Source: Arthrobacter castelli DSM 16402
GTDB taxonomy: Bacteria; Actinomycetota; Actinomycetes; Actinomycetales; Micrococcaceae
DNA: 64,000 nt
Direction: 5' to 3'
Assembly (NCBI RefSeq): GCF_000430705.1
Contig: NZ_AUMN01000004.1
Location: forward strand, 124,001-188,000
Of the stretch, positions 44,427 to 53,344 are shown in pieces. A program made the position numbers and the translations under genes. Position 1 is the first letter of the stretch, and each line of letters starts with the position of its first letter. Below the pieces are notes generated by a model, which was not told the DNA's origin, ran no database searches, and saw only the letters and a program-made list of their open reading frames with translations.

Positions 44427-44691
44427 ATGGACAAGGCGATTGTCATCGGTGCGGGGGTCGGCGGGCCGGTCACCGCTATAGATCAGTCGAGCGGGTCAAG
44501 GCGGCCGGGTTCCCGGCATGACGGATGCTGATGTGGAGCGGTTCCGGAAAGCGACTCGTTAACGTGGATCAGAGCCCCGATGAGGCCGGCGCGCGGTTCG
44601 AAGACGGGAGTGCCGCACGGCAGCGTTCTCATCGGCGCCGATGGACTGTGGTCGAAGACGCGCACGCTCGTGGTTCATTTCGAGATGTTCG
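44427..44691 (+). pseudogene. FAD-dependent monooxygenase fragments
   Basis: MDKAIVIGAGVGGPVTAI (44427 onward) is the N-terminal FAD-binding GxGxxG of a PHBH-type monooxygenase. The central part is missing, and in another frame about 100 bp on follow VNVDQSPDEAGARFEDGS and then, shifted again, SVLIGADGLWSKTRTLV, the equivalent of the VGADGIFSTIR motif of the intact enzyme at 59,917-61,101. At least one large deletion and two frameshifts. Confidence 0.75.
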
Positions 44692-44715
44692 TTTTATGGT
44701 TCATGCGAATGAGAA

Positions 44716-44984
44716 CTACAGGTTTGGCCCTGTTGGGGCGATGGATCTGCGGCTGATCCGCAGGGCGGCGACGAAGGAGACCCGGTCGGGAACGCGTCCG
44801 GCGTGTTCGGCGGCATCGAACATCAGTGACCGGATGGCGTAGTGGCAGCTGAGGTGCCCGAAGATCTCCTAGACCACCAGTTCGGGGGACTTCGACCGCC
44901 TGCAGGCCGCGTTGAGGCGTCTTGAGCACGTCGAAGGCGGACTCGATCTTCCAGCGCAGTCCAAGGAAGTTGGAATGGACACTT
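44716..44984 (-). pseudogene. IS4-type transposase C-terminal remnant
   Basis: Minus strand: NFLGLRWKIESAFDVLKT, then in a second frame KSPELVV-stop-EIFGHLSCHYAIRSLMFDAA and VPDRVSFVAALRISRRSIAPTGPNL, ending at TAG 44718-44716. The WKIExxFDxLK and EIxGHLxCxxAIR elements are typical of the C-terminus of IS4-type DDE transposases. One frameshift and one in-frame stop show it is dead. The plus-strand stretch to 45,304 beyond it holds no other recognisable gene. Confidence 0.75.
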
Positions 44985-45304
44985 GTAGGTGTCCAACAAC
45001 TCCTACGAGATTTTCAGGGCTGTTTGTTACCCGTCGCTGCGTACTGTGGGAGCTCTATGCTGGTGTGGACGCCGGGCTGGCCCATGCCTGTTGCGGTCGC
45101 TGGTGTCGTGGTGGGTGAGGGGAAGCAGATGTTGGTCGGGGGTGTCCATATGGCTGAGTCGCAGACGGGCCCGGCACAGCAAGCCGCCCCTGGCCCCGGG
45201 CTGGCGCCGCTGATGGCTGCAGCAGCCGGGGCTGGCCATGAAATCCTGTGCAGGTGGCGCCACGTGCGGTGGATGGCTGCCTCAGACGGGAAGGGCGGCT
45301 GACG

Positions 45305-46018
45305 GTGCTGGCCACGGAGCGGACCTTCATCCCCTTCAGTTTCTCGCACTGGGTGGTTCTACTGTTGGTTGCTGCCGGGGCGGTGCTGTTGGTGTGGGCG
45401 GGCCGTGCCCTGCGGGCTGGCCGGGCAAGGGAAGATTTTACCCATGGTTTCGCCATCGTCTTGGCCGCCTATGCGGGCACGATGTTGATTGTCGATATGT
45501 TGCCGGCACGGTGGAGCATCGACTCGTCGTTGCCACTGCACATTTCGGATCTGACCTGGATGACGGCGGTGTACGCGCTGTGGACGCGTTCGAGGTGGGC
45601 CTTCGCGCTGACCTTTTACTGGGGCTTGACCCTCAACCCGCAGGCGATGATCACCCCGGCGATGCGCCCGGGATTTCCCGACTTTGCCTTCATTGACTTT
45701 TGGCTGCAGCATGCCCTCGTTGTCTGGGCCGCTGTGTACCTGACCTGGGGCCTGGGCCTGCGACCGGACTGGGCCGCCTTCCGTATTGCGGTCACGGTCA
45801 CCATCGGCAGGGCTGTTGTGGTGCTCTGCTTCAACACCGTGGCCGGCACCAACTACGGATTCCTCAATGCCAAACCCGCTAATCCCTCAGTGCTGGACCT
45901 GATGGGACCGTGGCCCTGGTACCTGGTGGTCGAACTGCTAGCCGTCATCGTCCTGTGGACGTTAATCACCTGGCCTCTGACCCGCCCACGCAATACACCC
46001 AACCAGAGCATGCGATGA
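45305..46018 (+). CDS. TIGR02206 (YwaF) family membrane protein
   Basis: 237 residues from the GTG at 45305 (VLATERTFIPFSFSHWVVLL). Six to seven membrane segments; family signatures are the start FxxFSxxHWxxL, LPLHISDLTWMTAVYALWT, GLTLNPQAMITPAM, and NTVAGTNYGFLNAKPANPSVLDLMGPWPWY. The function is unknown. Upstream, 45,000-45,304 has no supported gene. Confidence 0.85.
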   Translation: MLATERTFIPFSFSHWVVLLLVAAGAVLLVWAGRALRAGRAREDFTHGFAIVLAAYAGTMLIVDMLPARWSIDSSLPLHISDLTWMTAVYALWTRSRWAFALTFYWGLTLNPQAMITPAMRPGFPDFAFIDFWLQHALVVWAAVYLTWGLGLRPDWAAFRIAVTVTIGRAVVVLCFNTVAGTNYGFLNAKPANPSVLDLMGPWPWYLVVELLAVIVLWTLITWPLTRPRNTPNQSMR

Positions 46019-46102
46019 GCACGTCAGGGCAGGAACTGATTGATGCAAAGAGCAGGCATTCGACCCTGTGTGCCCCTCATAGGGTCGCGCTGACCATATT
46101 GG

Positions 46103-46155
46103 CCACACCCGCGCCGCCGCGGGTGTGGACCGGGCCGGGAGGCACCAAGGGTGCC
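46103..46155 (+). terminator. Two tandem hairpins, likely terminator
   Basis: CCACACCCGCG/CGCGGGTGTGG (46103-46113 / 46118-46128) is a perfect 11-bp stem with a 4-base loop. It is followed by GGCACC/GGTGCC (46141-46146 / 46150-46155). They lie between the convergent YwaF-like and DUF3040 genes and lack a T-run, so action from both sides is likely. Confidence 0.65.
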
Positions 46156-46242
46156 AAGAGCGATGGCGTGTACCCGGGCGGTCCGGAACGCTTTCGAAGG
46201 GATCCGGGGCGCTGGGCGGGTGGGCTGCAGAGGTTTCAATGA

Positions 46243-46539
46243 TTATGTTCTTCTCGAAAGGTCCCGTGGTGCGGACTTGAGCCAGCGCGGAACCATCCGG
46301 GCGATTGCCATGACTGTGACGATTATTCCGCTCAAGGCCAGAATCACTGCGGTGGCGGCCACACCGACCATCAGGATGAAGGCTCCGACTGCGATCATCG
46401 TCAGTTCGAACACCAGCGGATCCTGTGACGGTTCCTGCTCCCGGGCAGCAGAGAACGACTGCGCCAGCCGTGGGTCGTCAGAACTGAGCCGCATTTCCAG
46501 CCTGGCTAATTCTTCACGTTCAGATTCAGATAGAGCCAA
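46243..46539 (-). CDS. DUF3040 domain-containing membrane protein
   Basis: 98 residues. LSESEREELARLEMRLSSDDPRLAQSF at the N-terminus is the signature of DUF3040, followed by two hydrophobic segments (ELTMIAVGAFILMVGVAATAVILAL and SGIIVTVMAIARMV). These small actinobacterial membrane proteins have no known function. A complete gene surrounded by decayed ones. Confidence 0.85.
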   Translation of the reverse strand: MALSESEREELARLEMRLSSDDPRLAQSFSAAREQEPSQDPLVFELTMIAVGAFILMVGVAATAVILALSGIIVTVMAIARMVPRWLKSAPRDLSRRT

Positions 46540-46774
46540 TGAACTCGACCTGCCGATCCCCTTCCGGTCATAGCGCGAAAACTACAGCGGGCACGGCCAC
46601 CGTATGAGGTGTCGCCCCGAGGACTCATCGCACGGTGGTCTGAGTCCAGTATCCCACTTCTGCGGTGCTCAAACGAGTCGAAGCGGCTCACATCACGTCC
46701 TGTATTGGGGCGGCTGCAACGGTTGGCTGTGTCTCATTCTGTGGCGGTGATCGCGGTGGCCGGGTAGGCTGGTT

Positions 46775-46885
46775 GGTGCGTAGGAGAGTATCCCTCAGCG
46801 CTGCACCCGTCAATACGTTAGGCGAAAGCCCGACCGGGTGCAGTGGCCGGCCGGGCGGCCGGTGGAGAGACTTGTGCTTCGACCA
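46775..46885 (+). ncRNA. Probable yybP-ykoY manganese riboswitch
   Basis: The leader of terC carries the elements of this class: TAGGAGAGTATCC (cf. GGGGAGUAG) near 46,780-46,793, the helix CTGCACCC/GGGTGCAG (46801-46808 / 46836-46843) enclosing GTCAATACG, and the 3' GGAGAGACTTG near 46,864-46,873. A closing P1 helix GGTTG/CGACC (46771-46775 / 46880-46884) can form. TerC/Alx/MntP Mn2+ exporters are the usual targets, so genomic context agrees. Assigned by eye, without a covariance model. Confidence 0.65.
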
Positions 46886-46911
46886 GTTGAAACTCTTCGA
46901 AGGCAGAGAAC

Positions 46912-48099
46912 ATGACCGTCTCCCCGCTCATATGGTCACTGACCATTGCTTTTATCCTGGCGCTGCTGGCCTACGACTTCTTCTTCCACGTCCGCAAGGC
47001 CCACGTGCCCACGCTGAAAGAAGCGGCCATTTGGTCGGCCGCCTACGTCGGCATCGCAATCCTGTTCGGCATCGCGGTGCTGATCTTCGGCGGCACAACC
47101 ATGGGCCGAGAATATTTCGCCGGGTACCTGACCGAAAAGGCCCTGTCGGTCGACAACCTGTTCGTCTTTTTGATCATCATGGCCAGCTTCAAGGTCCCGC
47201 GCGAGGACCAGCAGAAAGTGCTGCTGTTCGGCATCATCTTCGCGCTGATCACCCGCACCGGCTTCATCTTCCTCGGCGCGGCGCTGATCAACAATTTCGC
47301 CTGGGTGTTCTACTTCTTCGGCCTGATCCTGTTGTTCACCGCCGCCAAGATGCTCAAGCCCGAAAGCGAAGAGAGCCACTCGGCGGACAACTTCATGATC
47401 CGCATCGCCCGCAAAGTCTTCCACACCACTGACTATTACGACGGCGACAAACTGTTCACCGTCGAAAACGGCAAAAAAGTGATGACCCCGATGCTGCTGG
47501 TGATGGTGGCCATCGGCGGCACCGACATCCTGTTCGCCCTTGACTCCATACCAGCGATTTACGGGCTGACCCAGAATGTGTTCATCGTCTTCACCGCCAC
47601 CGCGTTCTCCCTGCTCGGCCTGCGCCAGCTCTACTTTTTGATTGATGGCATGCTGGACCGGCTGATCTACCTGTCCTACGGGCTGGCCGCGATCCTGGCC
47701 TTTATCGGCGTCAAGCTGGTGCTGCACGCCCTGCACGAGAACACCGTCCCCTTCATCAACGACGGCCAGCCGGCCCCGGTCTTCGAAATCACCACCGGGC
47801 TGTCGCTGTCGGTCATCGTCGCCGTGCTGCTGGTGACCATCATCGCCTCGCTGTACAGCCCGGCCGGCAAGGCCCAAACCGCGGTGACCAATGCCCGCCG
47901 CCACGCGGAAAACTACCTGGACCCGGACTACACCCACGACCCGAACGAGCGGGAACGCGTCTACCAGGCACTGGTGGACGAGGAAAAGCAGATCTTCAGC
48001 ATGGATCTGAAATACCGCAACAAGATCAACGACATCGAAAAAATCCGCCAGAAAGTACGCGAAGCCCACCGCGTCCACGACGAGCACGCCACGCGCTGA
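46912..48099 (+). CDS. terC: TerC-family Mn2+/metal exporter
   Basis: 395 residues with seven or more membrane segments. Conserved acidic residues lie in membrane contexts: EKALSVDNLFVFLIIMASF, GGTDILFALDSIPAIYGLTQ. The C-terminal about 70 residues are cytoplasmic, charged and helical (DPDYTHDPNERERVYQALVD ...). TerC/Alx proteins export manganese or help metalate secreted proteins; the riboswitch in the leader supports a Mn2+ role. A broken second copy lies at 43,403-43,564. Confidence 0.93.
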   Translation: MTVSPLIWSLTIAFILALLAYDFFFHVRKAHVPTLKEAAIWSAAYVGIAILFGIAVLIFGGTTMGREYFAGYLTEKALSVDNLFVFLIIMASFKVPREDQQKVLLFGIIFALITRTGFIFLGAALINNFAWVFYFFGLILLFTAAKMLKPESEESHSADNFMIRIARKVFHTTDYYDGDKLFTVENGKKVMTPMLLVMVAIGGTDILFALDSIPAIYGLTQNVFIVFTATAFSLLGLRQLYFLIDGMLDRLIYLSYGLAAILAFIGVKLVLHALHENTVPFINDGQPAPVFEITTGLSLSVIVAVLLVTIIASLYSPAGKAQTAVTNARRHAENYLDPDYTHDPNERERVYQALVDEEKQIFSMDLKYRNKINDIEKIRQKVREAHRVHDEHATR

Positions 48100-48328
48100 C
48101 CGTCGGCCAGCACCGGGTTTGCACGGAGTGAAACCTCCCTGACTGAAACTACGTCCGTACAGCTACGCCACGAGCTGCGGAATATGGTCGATTTCCAAAT
48201 GCCTGTGGTCACAGGCGAGGCAATGGTGCGGTCTCGAAGCATTCCGGTTCCTCGCGGCAGGTAAATTCAGGTCCTCAGCAAAGCGGTCGTGGGAATCCAG
48301 CGTCACCGCCTCCCTATGCCGCTTCGGC

Positions 48329-48655
48329 CTAACATTTCTGTTGCGGGCCTTGATGTGTTGGCGCTTCACGGCGGAGAGTTTCGGCGTTGAGCAGCCTGTA
48401 ACGCAATCGTGTGGCGGGATTCGGGCGCGCGAAAAAGTACTCAAAATCCACTGCCTGACACGCCTTGGTATGGAGCCGGAGCAGTTCTTGGTTGGAAAGA
48501 ACACTCAGATCCTCTGGAAGACCGTCATGAAAATCCTGCGTCTCCAATAACCCGTAATACACAAACCCCCGCCCCCTGGCCAGAAAGTCCCCTCGATGAC
48601 CGTGCTGTTTAGGCTGAGTTAAGCATATCGTCCCACCTGTGCCAGCGGCGGGCAT
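48329..48655 (-). CDS. Hypothetical protein, possibly decayed HNH-type gene
   Basis: 108 residues; no family recognised. The middle (GLLETQDFHDGLPEDLSVLS then NQELLRLHTKACQAVDFEYF) reads like a real helical protein. In an overlapping frame further down (about 48,163-48,260) CLACDHRHLEIDHIPQL resembles an HNH zinc motif, so this could be the front of a frameshifted HNH endonuclease. Neither frame is convincing as a functional gene. The gap 48,100-48,328 has nothing else. Confidence 0.3.
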   Translation of the reverse strand: MPAAGTGGTICLTQPKQHGHRGDFLARGRGFVYYGLLETQDFHDGLPEDLSVLSNQELLRLHTKACQAVDFEYFFARPNPATRLRYRLLNAETLRREAPTHQGPQQKC

Positions 48656-48721
48656 CCTCGTATCGAAACGATAAACTCCTACTGTAGAACACCGGTGACA
48701 TACCCGTCGTATTAATAGTGG

Positions 48722-49201
48722 CTATGTATCCAAGACCTGGACATCGTCAGCATCCACATACGCAGCACCTTCCCAGTTCTCCAGTGCGCTCAGATTCAGC
48801 TCCGTTCCCAGCTCTTCCTCAACGGCACTAACGTCGAAGCTTTCCTGCACCGTCCCGGTTACCTCGACAGCGGCACCATCGGTGACAACGACTTCTCCAT
48901 CATGGACGACCAGCAGGGCATCGCCTGTAACGTCCGTGCCGGAGTCATCGGTGCCGCCGATGGCGAAGAACATAGGTGTGATGTTGTCGCGGACTTGAGA
49001 TGTCAGGGTTACTTCCTGCCCGGTATATCCGTCGATGTCATCGTGGAACTGCTGACTGTACACACCGCTGAACGACCCGTCGGGATCCTCGGTGACTCCG
49101 CCACCTCCGCCCGACCCTCCACAAGCGGTGAGAGCCACACATGCCAAGGCCCCCGCTGCCACGGCGCGGCTTACCGAAAACGCGCTTCCACTGCCAGCCA
49201 C
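48722..49201 (-). CDS. Small lipoprotein, OB-fold-like
   Basis: 159 residues from the GTG at 49201, preceded by GGAGGG; an ATG at 49294 would put 31 polar residues before the signal peptide. Signal peptide SRAVAAGALACVALTAC with lipobox LTAC gives the lipidated Cys27, then a Gly-rich stretch. The mature part (YTGQEVTLTSQVRDNITPMF, ALLVVHDGEVVVTDGAAVEVTGTVQESFD) looks like the OB-fold-type domain of tRNA_anti-like surface proteins. It would sit on the outer membrane face; function unknown. Confidence 0.68.
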   Translation of the reverse strand: MAGSGSAFSVSRAVAAGALACVALTACGGSGGGGGVTEDPDGSFSGVYSQQFHDDIDGYTGQEVTLTSQVRDNITPMFFAIGGTDDSGTDVTGDALLVVHDGEVVVTDGAAVEVTGTVQESFDVSAVEEELGTELNLSALENWEGAAYVDADDVQVLDT

Positions 49202-49510
49202 TGTCGTCTTGCCCTCCCCCGATTGCCGGTACCTCACTACCAGTGTGCCACCGCCAGAGACGGTTCTGCGATCAATCCGCGCGGAAGCCTCCAAGGGCTG
49301 GAACAGTCTGAGCCATGTTTACATGGTTTACAGTCGGCCCGAAAGCGCCCGCTGAACGTTGGTTTACCAGCTCGAGACAACCAGTCCAGCGGCAGCCCAG
49401 ATTCTTGGTGCCACAGACCATTGAGGTCGAGATATAAAGAACTCAACAATGACCGTGGTACAGCGAAGGCGACAACGGATAACTAATGCAGATGCAACGA
49501 AAGAAAGCGC

Positions 49511-49858
49511 ATGAGTATGTTGGACACTGACCTGATCCCGCGGACAGAGGGCGTGTTCGGCTCCCTCGCGGCAGAAGATTTCGGCTCTGTGAAGGCTCAG
49601 ATGAGCTTCATCTGCGCACGCATTCTGACGAAGAGGAAAGTCATGGGAGTGTGGCATGACGTGATTACCCGCTCTGGTCAGTGGATATCATCCGCTGACA
49701 CGCGGACAGGATACTCAGCCGGGAACCGGGCCGTTGGCCAGACTCTGCTCAACTATGAGGCCGGCCAGTGGCTCGGGAAAGTCGCCTACAACAAGGCTGG
49801 GAGGATTACCGGCCTGCTCATCATGCCTCCAACTGAGACCGCCAACGTACCTTTCTAA
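49511..49858 (+). CDS. DUF3887-like protein, shortened
   Basis: 115 residues. GSLAAEDFGSVKAQMSFICA and VWHDVITRSGQWISSADTRT... LLNYEAGQWLGKVAYNKAGRITGLLIMPP follow the pattern of DUF3887 domains in secreted or membrane hydrolases (xxAGDFxxVxxxFxxxM, xxVWxxVxxxxGxF, FxxGxxxxxVxFxxxGKIAGLxI). It has no signal peptide and lacks about 15 central residues, so it may be a detached, decaying domain. It is convergent with the universal stress gene. Confidence 0.5.
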   Translation: MSMLDTDLIPRTEGVFGSLAAEDFGSVKAQMSFICARILTKRKVMGVWHDVITRSGQWISSADTRTGYSAGNRAVGQTLLNYEAGQWLGKVAYNKAGRITGLLIMPPTETANVPF

Positions 49859-49954
49859 CCATGCGGGTGGAATGTTTACCAGGGCTGACACAGAGGGACC
49901 GCCGAAGGTCCTTGCACGAGTTGACAGGTTGTACCCCCAACGCGCTGGAACTGC

Positions 49955-50809
49955 CTATGGTTGCGGCACCACCATTACGGGGGACGTACCTCCGAGCAAG
50001 ACTGCTTGGCTCACCGAGCCCAGCACGAGTCCGGTAAGGCCGCTATGGCCGCGGGTGCCCAACACCAACATGTCAGCGGAATGTGAAATCCCGATCAAGG
50101 CCTTGGCTGCCCGGCCGGGACGGACCTGCCATTTCACCACCAGATCGGGATGTTCCTGCCGGGCAGCTTGGAGAAGTTGTTCCAGCATAGTTTCCGTCCC
50201 GGACAGAACCCGATCATCGCCAGAGGTGCCCCGCACTAATACTATGACCAGTGGCTTGCTGTGCAGCCTTGCCATCTGCGCCGCCGCCCGGACAGTCGTG
50301 CACTGCTGGGCTTTCCCATCGACCGCGGCAACAATGCTGCCCCCATAGTCGTTGTCATCGGCAGCAACGGCCGGTTCGGAGGGCCGGCCTTCCCGTGCCG
50401 GGGCAGTGATGAGAACGGGGCAGTTGGCGTGCGCGGCCAACCAGGAGGAGACACCGCCCAACACACGATCGGATACCGTGTGCCTTCCATGCTTGCCAAC
50501 CACCACCAGCCCGGCCTGTGCCGAATGCCGGGCGAGTACGCGATGCGCCTCGCCCGACTCAATGCGTGTGCTCACTTCCAGGCCGCGCCGTATTGCCGGC
50601 TCGGCCGCCTCCTCAAGAAGCATCGTGGACTCGTGTTGTTGCGCTCCGGCGTAAACCGAGCCGACCGTTGGATCAATCACCAGTGACGGAGCAAACACGC
50701 TTATCAGATGAAGCGGCCAGCTGCGTACACAGGCTTCGGTGATAGCAACTTCAAGCGCCCGCGATGCAGCCGGTGATCCATCGATCCCCACCAACACCAC
50801 ATCCTCCAT
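49955..50809 (-). CDS. Universal stress protein, two UspA domains
   Basis: 284 residues. Domain 1 (about 1-140): VLVGIDGSPAASRALEVAIT ... HSAQAGLVVVGKHGRHTVSDRVLGGVSSWLAAHANCPVLI. Domain 2 (about 158-284): GSIVAAVDGKAQQCTTVRAA ... ADMLVLGTRGHSGLTGLVLGSVSQAVLLGGTSPVMVV, whose GxRGxSG...GSVS loop is the ATP-binding signature. Tandem-UspA proteins are typical of Actinobacteria under hypoxia or stationary phase. Monocistronic. Confidence 0.93.
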   Translation of the reverse strand: MEDVVLVGIDGSPAASRALEVAITEACVRSWPLHLISVFAPSLVIDPTVGSVYAGAQQHESTMLLEEAAEPAIRRGLEVSTRIESGEAHRVLARHSAQAGLVVVGKHGRHTVSDRVLGGVSSWLAAHANCPVLITAPAREGRPSEPAVAADDNDYGGSIVAAVDGKAQQCTTVRAAAQMARLHSKPLVIVLVRGTSGDDRVLSGTETMLEQLLQAARQEHPDLVVKWQVRPGRAAKALIGISHSADMLVLGTRGHSGLTGLVLGSVSQAVLLGGTSPVMVVPQP

Positions 50810-51372
50810 ATCACCACCTTAGTCCGACCCCCGTGGCACCGCGAGGCATTGACAAGCCGTCCATAACCGGCATGGCCACGCACGAACAAACCCTCATCCG
50901 AATCAGTATGGAATGCGGACGGCCTGGGTTGAGGCGCAAATTTCCGGGGCGGGCGGCAGTGGACCGACCTCGACCATGGGAAAAGGGCGGCCCGCCAGCT
51001 CCGGAAGAGGCCACCCTTTCCACGTCAGGATTTTACCGATTGCTCAGGCTCGCCCGGTAGGCTGGCTAGTACCTCGTGTCGAGTGCGAGTGTGACAGGGG
51101 ACCGGTTTGAACCGTTCCCGGTTCCCTTGGTCGGTAAGCAACTGGACAAGCTCCCCAACTTTATTCTGGTTGCTTACCGGCCTCTGTCAAGCGAAATCTG
51201 GTGGGCCCCTGCACCGCACAGTCGTCTGAATGGGCCAGTGCTGGCGTAATTCGCTCCCGCAGCCCGGTTATCCGAACAATCCAGCTCTCCGAAGCCTGGC
51301 AGAGTTCGCAGTGGCGGACCATGAACGGGCCGGACGCGTATCACGTGTCGGTGTGGAGCGTACCCGGATGCA
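50810..51372. other. Non-coding gap with a strong inverted repeat
   Basis: No supported gene in 563 bp. It holds CGGTAAGCAAC (51132-51142) and GTTGCTTACCG (51169-51179), a perfect 11-bp inverted repeat with a 26-base centre, preceded by the dyad GAACCG-TTCC-CGGTTC near 51,110-51,125. The combination could be a terminator, a structured RNA or an IS end. Confidence 0.5.
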
Positions 51373-51633
51373 TCAGCCAGAGATTCTGCTGCGGTTGGCC
51401 CGCAGGAAAATGATCCGCACGGCTGAGCCGGCCAGCAAGGCCGCTATGACGACGAGTGCCAGCAGGACGTATAACCAGACCAGGAATCCGGTGATGGTAT
51501 CCGGCCGGGACAGGCCCGCCACCTCGACCCAAACCCATGCACCGGCCAGCAGAACCAGATAGAGACCGGATGAGATGCCGCTGCCGCCCACCTGCCCGTT
51601 CCACAGTTTCCCGAACCACTGTTTTAGCCCCAT
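51373..51633 (-). CDS. Small membrane protein, unknown
   Basis: 86 residues if started at MGLKQWFGKLWNGQVGG. Two membrane segments, SSGLYLVLLAGAWVWVEVAG and FLVWLYVLLALVVIAALLAGSAVRIIFL, with a basic C-terminus. The open frame goes further upstream but without coding character. No family recognised. Confidence 0.5.
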   Translation of the reverse strand: MGLKQWFGKLWNGQVGGSGISSGLYLVLLAGAWVWVEVAGLSRPDTITGFLVWLYVLLALVVIAALLAGSAVRIIFLRANRSRISG

Positions 51634-51828
51634 ACCCACTATTTTGAGCCCACCATGGCCCGCATATCGCCCACGAAACCCGCACGGGGCGGAGAAAGTT
51701 AGCAAGTTGTGATCCCGGGCCCACGCTCCAGCTGACTGTGTGCAGTCGGGTGCGGACATTTGCGCAGATAGCTTCGGACATTGACACCGTAAGCGGATCC
51801 CACGGCGGGACGCGGTGCCGTTGGCTGC

Positions 51829-52194
51829 TTAGTGCCGAGAGCCGTAGCGGAGGAGGTTGCCGTCCGGGTCGATGTGGGCACCCTCTCGGATGCCGTAGTC
51901 GGTGTCGACCGGTTCGACGTCTTTACCGTCGGGAGCGGTCGACCACTGCCGCCACACCATGTCAGAGTCGTCGACATCGAGGTAGGCGCAGCCAGCGGTG
52001 GTGGCTGGGTCGTGATCCTGGTTGCGCGATACGTGAATCTCGACGGGGCCCAGCGAGGCGAACCCATACTCCTCGTTGTGGGGCTCGACCTCGAACCCGA
52101 GACCGCGGTAGTGCTCCAGCCAGCGTGCCACGTCAGTGGTCGAAAACACCGGCGCCACCGACCGCAGCTTCACAGACGTCTTGTTCATCTTCAT
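51829..52194 (-). CDS. VOC/glyoxalase-fold protein (bleomycin-resistance-like)
   Basis: 121 residues. LRSVAPVFSTTDVARWLEHYRGLGFEV at the start, then YGFASLGPVEIHVSRN and GAHIDPDGNLLRYGS at the end are the beta-alpha-beta repeats of VOC proteins of the bleomycin-resistance type, with possible metal ligands His and Glu in EIHVS and DPDGN. Members either sequester glycopeptide drugs or are enzymes; the ligand cannot be told. Confidence 0.82.
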   Translation of the reverse strand: MKMNKTSVKLRSVAPVFSTTDVARWLEHYRGLGFEVEPHNEEYGFASLGPVEIHVSRNQDHDPATTAGCAYLDVDDSDMVWRQWSTAPDGKDVEPVDTDYGIREGAHIDPDGNLLRYGSRH

Positions 52195-52384
52195 GGTCAG
52201 ATTCTCCCACCCGCCGCGAAGTCGCCAGGGACGCTTCGATCAGCTGACCCCACGTGACCAGTCATCGTCCCGGTGGGCATGGGACGGCGGAAATCGTTGA
52301 CCTGCGGTGTCCACCGTTCGGTGGACACGAAGTTCAGTATATTGGGCCTCATTTCGGAACCCATAGGCACGGCAAGCTGATCAT

Positions 52385-53344
52385 ATGAACGCACTGACAT
52401 CTTTGAGTACTCAACCGACGAAGCGGGTCCGGGAGGATGGACCGATTATTGGAGTCGAGCAGTTAACTAAGTCGTATGCGAAGCCCAAGGGCGGGCAGTT
52501 CAATGCGGTGGACAACGTCACCTTCGAGGTCAGCGCCGGCGAAACCTATGCCATGCTTGGCCCTAACGGTGCCGGCAAATCCACCACGATTGAAATACTT
52601 GAAGGACACCGGAAGCCCACGAGCGGGGCCGCGAGGGTCCTCGGCTGCCGGCCGTACAAGGCATCACCGGCTTTTCGGGCGCGGATCGGCGTTGTCCTGC
52701 AGGAAGCGACCGACGCCGGCGAGCTCGGTGTCGCAGAATCGCTGCGGAACCTGGCCGTTTTCTACCCCAACCCGAGGAGCGTCGACGAGGTGGTTGCCGC
52801 GGTTGGACTTGAAGAAAAGGCCAGCGCCCGGATCAAGGCCCTCTCCGGCGGCCAGCGGCGGCGCGCAGACGTGGCGATGGGCCTGATCGGCAACCCCGAG
52901 CTGCTGTTCCTCGACGAGCCGACCACCGGCTTTGACCCTGAGGCCCGCCGCGCATTCTGGGAGCTGATCCGCAGCCTCGGTCAGGATGGGACCACCGTTG
53001 TCCTGACCACTCACTATCTGGATGAAGCGCAGCAGTTGGCCGACCGCCTCGGCATTATCGCGGGTGGGCGGCTCATCGCTGAAGGTACCCCCACTACCAT
53101 CGGCGGGCCTGAGGTACGCACTCCGCGGGTGCGGTGGACCGATCAGGAGGGCAGACATGAGCAGATCACTACCGAGCCTGCCTCGCTCATCCAGCGGATT
53201 AGTGACGGCGGACGGCGGGAACCGGAGTTGCTGGAGGTTTTCCGACCCTCCCTCGAGGATATTTATCTGCAGCTGCTGGATCATCAGAAATCGGTTGATC
53301 CAAAGCCAGCCAGCGAACCCCGGAATCGGCAGGATCTGCCATGA
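52385..53344 (+). CDS. ABC transporter ATP-binding protein (DrrA-like)
   Basis: 319 residues. Walker A LGPNGAGKSTTIE (about 58-70), signature LSGGQRRRADVA, Walker B LLFLDEPTTGFDPEA and switch His in VVLTTHYLDEA. The C-terminal about 80 residues after RLIAEGTPTTIGG form the DrrA-type extension. It is the first gene of a four-gene operon (ATPase, permease, kinase, regulator), with ATGA overlap to the permease. Probable drug or peptide exporter. Confidence 0.9.
   Translation: MNALTSLSTQPTKRVREDGPIIGVEQLTKSYAKPKGGQFNAVDNVTFEVSAGETYAMLGPNGAGKSTTIEILEGHRKPTSGAARVLGCRPYKASPAFRARIGVVLQEATDAGELGVAESLRNLAVFYPNPRSVDEVVAAVGLEEKASARIKALSGGQRRRADVAMGLIGNPELLFLDEPTTGFDPEARRAFWELIRSLGQDGTTVVLTTHYLDEAQQLADRLGIIAGGRLIAEGTPTTIGGPEVRTPRVRWTDQEGRHEQITTEPASLIQRISDGGRREPELLEVFRPSLEDIYLQLLDHQKSVDPKPASEPRNRQDLP

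Noticed and set aside
46936-48087. 383-codon minus-strand frame opposite terC
   Set aside because: Antisense of a clear TerC protein, Val/Asp-rich artefact.
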